A stretch of 64,000 nucleotides of DNA from Daedaleopsis sinensis (taxonomy: Eukaryota > Basidiomycota > Agaricomycetes > Polyporales > Polyporaceae), in contig CM066302.1 of assembly GCA_033807695.1 (NCBI GenBank), forward strand, positions 1,612,001 through 1,676,000, in the 5' to 3' direction. Position numbers and translations under genes: made by a program. Shown piece after piece: positions 56,901-64,000 of this stretch. Within the stretch, counting starts at the first letter, position 1. Each line of letters opens with the position of its first letter. The notes under the pieces were generated by a model. That model made no database searches. It was not told the DNA's origin and saw only the letters and a program-made list of their open reading frames with translations.

Positions 56901-59900
56901 CCCTAGAGTGCCACCCTGACCCTAGGTTGGGGTCTAAAAGATAAGAAACTTTGTTATCTATGCTTACATAATGCTTACTGCAAGGTAATAGGAGTCTGAA
57001 TGTTCTTCCCATGGGGTCAGGTTCATGTCACAAATTTTGGCAGAGAATGTCACTTTAAAAAAACAATTTCTTTCATTTCACTCATCAATTGTAACAAGCA
57101 ACACGGCTTTTTTGACATGATCTGCATGACAATCAACCAGTTAATATCTATAGTACACCTGTACCTATGGTATAGACTTACGGTTCTTACAGTGCGTGGA
57201 AATCACAGAGCTTGTCTTCAAGTAAGCTCTTTGGAAAGGACACCCTGTTTTAAGTGAGCTGGTCAACCGGGGATGTGACATGGGTCCCATACCATGAGAT
57301 GCAACACCTGCAGGGCCTGAGTGAATATTACAGGGCACTGGGAATATATGGAATTCATCAGCTATTGGCAAATGATCATACACCCTAGGAAGAATGTACT
57401 GTGTTGGTCGGGGCTGAGACAATGGTGTCGGTGATATCAGTGGTGTCCATGACCATTGCTGGGTGGTGCACTAGCCCAGGTCATTTACATGTGGGCAGCA
57501 CAACAACATATTGTCCGTCCTCCTCACACTTCACTCACTCACTCATGCCTGCTGACACTCAGCATGTCAGTGGTCCAGGCCATTACAACATGGATGACCG
57601 TGTCCCTTGGGAAGCCTATGCAAACCACTTCCAGTTGGATGGGAATAGTGGGGTGATTGACAGCAGCAGAACGTGGCCGCAGATGTGAATGGGAAATCAA
57701 GGACATGCAAAAAAAGAGCAGAGAGGGGACTTGAGTTGCCAAGGCCTGCACTATATTGTGCAAGGACAGTGCAGTCATAACAGCTATGTGCAGGAGGGCA
57801 AGTGTGGGGAAAGGACATTCTTTTAAGCAAGCTCGTGACACTATATGAGCCGTTGCAGTACGGGAAATGTGTCTTTCCGACTCTTCAACTAATGGGAGGC
57901 TGTCGAGTGGTACTGGCCATTTATCAGGCTGTATTGCAAAGACATCAAGGATGATGAGTTTTGGGAGAGATGCAGTGTGTACAAACACAAATAACAGCTC
58001 CCAAATCCAAAGTGTAAGGTGGGTAAAGAAGCTCATGATAGACACAAGCCCCCATATGTCTCCTGACAGTGACCAGTGGATGTCCCACTCAATAACTAGA
58101 GTTGTAAGGGCAGTGACAACAGTCGCTAAGCAAGGTAGAAACTCTTGAATGTTGTATTGGTTAGGCCCGAATCCACTGGCATAGAAATAGACTTCTCAAA
58201 GAGAGGGGGAGATGAGGCTGGACATGATAGTTGGGGGCATTTGGAGGGAATTCATAGCCAGGGTTACCAAACGTGGAACTAATGGTTCTGCTGACCAGAT
58301 CTTGGCCAACACCATCAAGATTGCATTCTCTCTACCCAGTTGCCTCATTGCACACACAGATCCACTGGTGCTCTTGTTGCAGGTTAAAGTGTATGAGCGA
58401 GTGAGGGGGGAGGTTGGCTAGAAAGTGCTATGGGTCAAAGCAATCAGCACGACATGTACGATAATGGCGGGAGTTTCTGCATTACAGTCTAGCATTCTGC
58501 TGAGCAGAGTGGTCCGCCACCTCAACAGCTCGAGTGGAAAGTATAGGTGTGATCAAGTATGAGATAGCACTACCAGAGGATCCAGAAAGCTGTGCCATCT
58601 CCACTTGACCAGGGAAAGCAATAGGCCTATTTTGTGCAGTATGTCAAAATTCAGATTAGAGAGCAGCATTGGTGGCAAGAGGTGGAAGAAAAAGAGTGTG
58701 AGAGGGTGAATTGCATTGAGTTATATAGACATACACACAGTTGGTGCTGTTCCTCAGGCCAGGAGTCCTTATTACAACCAGGGCAAAGGCAAAACTGGTG
58801 CAGCTGATACACACTTTGAGGCCAAGTGTCAACAAGAGTATCTGCACCAGGGGATAAATAGCAGGATGCGAAAGGAGCACATAGGGCAACACTAGAACAA
58901 GAGACAGACACCATAGAGGTAGATGAGCAGAGGTACTAGTATACATCTAAGTACTTTTTGCCCTGTGAGTGAGGGACCTTGTTTGTTTGCTAAGCCTGGT
59001 ATTTCAGTATATTCTTCGTTGTCAGGTGTAAGGTGTTTGTAACTGACACCAGATCCTCTGCATATCAAGTGTGATTGATGCAAGAGCAGCCAGTCGGCAA
59101 AGGACACCACATACCAGCAGGGATCTCCTACAGCTCCAGTAGCCCGTGTGTTGCCATGCACTCTTTAGAGGGAAAGAGTATGTGGGTGAGGGCATTGTAA
59201 GCATGGATTGGCAACTTCTGAGGCAACAGCAGAGGAGGGACCTCACATGCATTGTGCAACACACATTGCTCCTGGTCGATGTGAGTCAGCATGTTGAGGC
59301 TTTCTACCAGCAGATTGCCCCTCGGATTCTAACTCCATCCAAAATTCATCCAAAATTCAATAGAAATGGTGTAGATGCACCTTGTTGTCTATCAGGTACC
59401 CAGTAGTGTGTTCTTTAACGTGTAGTTTCTTGAGCTGGTGTTCCTTGTCCTGTGTTGGTTCTGCTAATCTATGTTAGATGGTGCATAGATCCAGCAGTGC
59501 AGTATCTAAATCCTGAGGCTGCACCTGTTGTCCACCATACACTACCCCATAGATTGAGTCAATGCTTCTGATTAGATTGATATATAGAATGAGAGGTTGT
59601 TCCTCTCACTCACTTGTATGTACTTTTATCTACAATGATCCCAAAACTGTACAGTACCTGCTGAGACAATGGAACACCAGTCTGAAGGTGTCTAAGGATA
59701 CAGCGGCTATGATACAGGCGGGAGTCTATTAGTCCGAGAACAGTGGTATCGTACAAGTCTATTACACCCTGCCCCTCTTGACTAAGCCATGGTCGCATGC
59801 ACGAGCTCCAGCTCCTTCACGAGGCTGAGGCTCTTGATGTGGCTGCAGCAAAAGACAAGCCAGTCTCCAAGACTTCACCCATCTCGATGTCATTATTGGG

Positions 59901-60182
59901 GAGGGAGTAGTCGTGGAGCTGCGCGGACGCAAACACCTCAGCATGAGACAGGACATGTGCTCCGTAGTTGTTGAGGCACATGTCGCTTGCCTGGCACAGG
60001 CAATGCACAAATGTGGTGGTGTGGAGGGAGCAGCCCTCGAGCGCATAGCATGTTGTGGAGGGCGACACCATTGCCAGGGGAGGTGGAGTGAGAGCCGATC
60101 CATGCAACAATGTGGTGGTAGCAGATGTCGCGGCAATTGTAGGGGTAGGGGGTGGGCTCGTCAACAAGCAGGGATGCACCAT
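53951..60182. other. AT-rich, CpG-poor repeat rubble without genes
   Basis: Six kilobases with only short or broken open frames and few CpG words. Longer minus-strand frames (57539-58045; 59817-60227) have no family I recognise, and they sit in sequence resembling decayed transposons. I see no intact gene, tRNA or rRNA. Confidence 0.5.
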
Positions 60183-61138
60183 TAGGTTGGTAACCTGCAT
60201 ACTGGTTGCCCATTGTATCTGGATCAATGGGGTGTGTGGCTAGGCACACTACCGGTCGAAGGGGTAGTACAGTAGATGCACTGAAAGCAAAAAGGATCAC
60301 ATTGATTGATCAGTAATCGGTAGAGGTATACCCAGACAATTTGGAGGTGGGGTAGAAGGAGAGCCAGTGCATAACCAGGTTGCATGTATGAGGGCTTGTT
60401 GGAAAGCCATCATATAGCCCTTTCCAATGGTCCCTTGTGCATGATGATGCACCCTCTGGTTACTGAGGTATTCAGCTTTTGATGCCCAAATAAAGCAACC
60501 ATTTTTACCTATTGCAGTGCACTAAATGGGGAAGGCCGTACCCAGAAATTGTACAGGGTAGTAGCCATTTAATATACAAGTATACCACAACTTGAATGGA
60601 GGATCCATCCAGAAATGAGGGAAGTACGGGGTGAGGAAGTGGGCCCCCCTGTGGTAGCCCAGCCACCTGCCTGCCTAAATAAAGTAATAAGGTGCAGGAA
60701 AATGTGTCAAATAAGCACTCAGTGGTGCAGTATTGATCCCAGGGTAGTAAATTAGATGGTCAAGCTATCAGTATAGATAAGAAACTGTTATCTGAAGAAA
60801 TAAAAAGGTGATCATATCATTATCAAAGGTCCGAAGATTTGATAATAAGCCATAGTGATCAATTACAATGCTCCATTAGTTGTTGACAGGGTCCAGGGAT
60901 GTATTACAACCCACCATCTGTTTGAAGGGGCTTATTGATTCAAAAATGTGCCATGGGGGCCATAGCTTTTGCACTTTATATTGCTCCCTGTGGGCTCATC
61001 TACAACATAATACTTTTATAAATTGTACCTTGTAATTGGGTCCTGGGCCTATGGGGTTGCTACATGGGCTGGACCAAGGTAACAATAATCTATAGGCCAC
61101 TGGTCTGTATATATATAAATAAGTGGTGACATCAGGTG
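60183..61138 (+). mobile_element. decayed foldback-family end
   Basis: The sequence tracks the right arm of the foldback element (about 45250-46446) with many substitutions. Shared words include GATCAATGGGGTG, ATTGATTGATCAG, CCATTTAATA, GAAGTGGGCCCCCCT, and the end AAGTGGTGACATCAGGTG against AAGTGGTGACTACAGGTG. The subterminal array is largely missing. No left partner was found within the window. Confidence 0.75.
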
Positions 61139-61499
61139 CCAGATTGTCCTCTGTAGGCGTGGGGAAACAGATTGTATGAACATGAGAGGTCAATCATGTA
61201 GAGAATACAAACATAATCAGCCGGTATAAGTACATAGACTAATTAGGGGTGAACTATAAAAACTCAGACTATACTGTAAGCTGACTACTTATCGGACAGG
61301 TGATAAAGTCAGGCAATGGCACAATGAGAGACCCAATGAAAGGTAAAGGAAAAGAAATATACTTATCAAACACATTTGATCAAAATGCAAAATAAACTGT
61401 GGGGCAATGGTACAGCACAGCAGAACGGGGCAACAGAATGGAGCTGAGGGTAACAATATATGGCGTGGAGAGCCCCTTCATCTATGATGTGTGCTCAGT

Positions 61500-62250
61500 G
61501 CAAGCAGCAGCAGAGGCAGTGGGAGTGGCCAGATTTGTGCAAGTAGAGCAGTAGTGACACTTCTGGCCACAGTTGGAGTACATGATGTGCTCAATCGGGG
61601 TACACGAAGTGCAGGCAGTGGCAAGTGCTGAAAGTGGGGGAGGAGTCAGGCATGGGAATGTCTTGACGGGAGTCCTTGTTCAGGAGGCACTTGATGACAA
61701 GCTCAACAATGAGGTCGCTCTCGGGGTGGCATCAAGGGTGACAACAAGGTGCTCAAATGAGGTGGGCAAGCCACCAGTGAAAATGAGGATGCGGTCTTCA
61801 TTGGTGATGGAAGCTGATGGAGTCCAATCAGAAGGCAGCACAGTGGACATCAGCGATCCATGCGGCCATGTTCTGGTCATCGCACTTGCATATCTAGATC
61901 TTGGAAGAATGCATGGCAGTACACGAGGCAGGTTCCGCCATGCGCCTGATGGACGGTCTGAAGTTTGGTCCAGAGTTTGGATGCAACAGCATGATGGGTG
62001 TGTGCAAGCTGAGATTGAGGATGATCTCCATGCATGTGGAGGGGTTCTTCTTGGTCCAAGAACGGACAGTGGAGGAGTTCAGGGAGCTGGGTGACCTTGC
62101 CGGATGCGATGGGCCACAGATCCTGATGGACAAGCACAGCGTGCACCAAATGGACTACTAGTGTAGTTGGTATCATGTCACCATGGTTGGTTTGGTTTGG
62201 ATGGTTTGGTTTGAGGGTTTGGTTCAGTTCATGTGGTGTCAATCAGGGGC
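61500..62250 (-). pseudogene. copia-type Gag fragment (UBN2), broken
   Basis: Minus-strand frames read as a Ty1/copia Gag: KLWTKLQTVHQ upstream, then TNEDRILIFTGGLPTSFEHL and VVTLDATP, the core of the UBN2 domain. A degenerate zinc-knuckle-like NCGQKCHYC follows near 61575. At least one frame change lies near 61880 and stops interrupt it. It would have packaged retrotransposon RNA. No LTR was matched to it. Confidence 0.7.
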
Positions 62251-63439
62251 CACAGTTTGGTTCGTTGGGGTGCATGGTAATCAGGGGCGGCAGTTCAGTT
62301 CGGGGTACTCGCTCTCTTCCAGCCACTTCAACTATCTATCATATGCCATAAGACCGTGTGACTGGCCTGAATGCTGGACCATCACAAAGTCACTTGAAGG
62401 AAATAAGGGACGGACCGTTGTACTGAGCGGTCCCCACATGGACATGTAAGTATTTACCCAGTGATTTCTCTTCCCTGACTTGTCAGCACACAATGTACCG
62501 CAGTGGTTGCTCCCTGCTAAGCAGGCCCCACAAAGACTAACAACCTCATTTTGAGTGTTGGTGACTTGTAAGTAACAGTTACTATGTGACTACTGCGGTC
62601 TTGCTCATACCACACAGTGTTCATATATATATCGAGGAAGGCCATCCTCTCGCCAAGATTGAAGCCGTCCATGTTCAGGAGGATCAGACCTACAAGCGCA
62701 CTCTCCTCACAATCACCTAGTGCTAGAACCACACCACCTTGTTGATCACAATGCCAAGCCCATTGGACTCACTGCTAAGTGGCTACTGGATGACATGGGT
62801 GCATATGAATATGTCCATTTACGCCAACCTGAACTCATTATTTTCGGAAGTGTCATCAATAACCTTGGCACCCTGCCCCTTCTCAATCTCCCAGGTCAAC
62901 CTGCCTTCCTGTCCCTGCATTCTCAGCTAACCTGAAGTCTTTCACAATTGACACCACATATCCCCCCATCTGCACCAATGATTGCCAGCACCAAGCACTG
63001 TTACAAACCCAACACTGATGTCTTGCGCTACTGCAAGATTTGCAGCAGGTGGTATCATGAGGGGTGTGTCGTCCTATGCACCCCTATTTCTAACCTTCTG
63101 CCTCAATTGGTGAACAAGCAACTGAGGAAGCTGTAGTGTTTGCGCAAATCACCAACAGCCCCATTATACCCAGCAATATGACGGAGTATGCTGTGTTTGC
63201 CACACAGGCACACCAGTTTACGAACAACAACATCCCTACCAGAAATGGTGCCTTCAGAACATGGCTTGTGCACAACCTCAGTGTTACTCGTGGCTGCCAG
63301 GTTGATAAATAGGAGGTTGTGCAGGGCCTCCTTCATGTGGCGCCCCCGCTGCCTTCACATGATCTGAACTCTTGAACAATGTCCTTGAGAATGTATTAAG
63401 GCTGCTCATGCACAAATATATCTCATTGCAAACCCACAA
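62251..63439. other. repeat-like sequence, no gene assigned
   Basis: Short broken frames on both strands (for example 62720-62935 and 63103-63336) look like remnants of coding sequence from mobile elements. None shows a motif I can name. Confidence 0.35.
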
Positions 63440-63760
63440 AGTGTGTATGGGCCGACATCCCGGCTGCTAGGTGTCAAGATTGAGCATGACTGGTCAAAGT
63501 GTTCTCTCTTCATCTTGCAGTGCCAGTACACTGTCGATATCCTCAAGTGTTACGGCTTGGCAGACTGCAATCATGCCCATGGACCCTGGCCTTCGTCTCA
63601 GTGCAGAGATGGCTCCCTCCACTCCTGTTGAATGCGCACAATGCAGGACATCCCCTACAACAAAGCAGTTGGCTTGCTCTTCTACCTTGCTGTTGAAACA
63701 CTTCCAGATGTTACACGCACTGTGGGCAACCTGACAGTCCCATGCGAGAAAGTGCCCTCC
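63440..63760 (+). pseudogene. copia-type reverse transcriptase fragment, broken
   Basis: Plus-strand reading gives LLGVKIEHDWSKCSLFILQC, then QYTVDILKCYGLADCN, the thumb/connection region after the active site of Ty1/copia reverse transcriptase. A frame change leads to MDPGLRLSAEMAPSTP and then IPYNKAVGLLFYLAVET, the usual next block. Stops and frame changes show it is dead. Its orientation is opposite to the Gag fragment at 61500-62250, so they derive from different insertions or a rearrangement. Confidence 0.75.
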
Positions 63761-64000
63761 AACTGTTATGGTCTTCACAGGGGTGTAGACCATGTGTAAC
63801 TGCCTGGAAGGTTGTATGCTGGCAGCTACTTAGCCAGGACAGATGTGTTCAGAGAAGACCATAGTACTCACAAGACTGCACCTGGGCGTAAGACAAGAGA
63901 GGTGATGTGGAAGTGCTTTTGGAGTTGTGCTGGATCCGACAACTGATTGAAGTTGGTGGCATACTGCAGGGCTTCCTGGAGCTCGCATCCTGTCTTCACC

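Noticed and set aside
57539..58045. 168-codon minus-strand open frame
   Set aside because: No family motif; it sits in CpG-poor repeat rubble and is more likely a relic or chance.
61573..62094. 173-codon plus-strand open frame
   Set aside because: The opposite strand reads as a copia Gag UBN2 domain, so this is an antisense shadow.

Overview
The window is nuclear DNA of a filamentous basidiomycete, most likely a wood-decay agaricomycete. The evidence is many short introns (about 45-90 nt), a secreted bicupin oxalate decarboxylase, a HET-domain incompatibility-type protein, a Spa2 polarisome protein and a fungal Tnp2-type CACTA transposon. Most gene models below were spliced by hand from GT/AG sites and checked for reading phase. 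All sum to whole codons except where stated.

Left part (1-40040) is gene-rich euchromatin. In order: a SAP/ankyrin-like protein (+); a TmpA-like membrane oxidoreductase with 14 exons (-); the REX2/REXO2 oligoribonuclease (-), divergent from a 1624-residue acidic nuclear protein (+); MFS transporter copy 1 (-); an F-box-like protein (-); a HET-domain protein with an internally duplicated tail (-); a small cupin (-); oxalate decarboxylase (+); MFS transporter copy 2 (+); an RRM protein (-), divergent from the cornichon cargo receptor ERV14 (+); and the polarisome scaffold SPA2 (+). The two MFS genes are inverted paralogues with the same 20-exon layout. Copy 2 lies directly downstream of oxalate decarboxylase.

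Right part (40041-64000) is a transposon landscape. A CACTA-type element (40911-52308, 3-bp target duplication ACT) carries a Tnp2-type transposase gene (+) and an antisense multi-exon accessory gene (-). Its transposase exon 2 is split by a 3598-bp foldback element (42849-46446) with about 1.35-kb inverted arms, subterminal tandem repeats and a perfect 7-bp target duplication. The centre of that foldback holds a solo LTR (44716-44943) with its own 5-bp duplication, so three elements are nested. A second solo LTR of the same family (53225-53455), a TA-flanked MITE (53684-53950), a decayed foldback relative ending at 61138, and fragments of copia Gag and reverse transcriptase fill the rest. No host gene is recognisable after 40040.

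The strongest observations are the three-level nest, whose excision restores the transposase frame exactly, the foldback element itself, and the accessory antisense gene. Also notable are a lid change in oxalate decarboxylase, non-canonical or micro exons (8 and 11 nt; GC-AG introns), and the inverted MFS gene pair.
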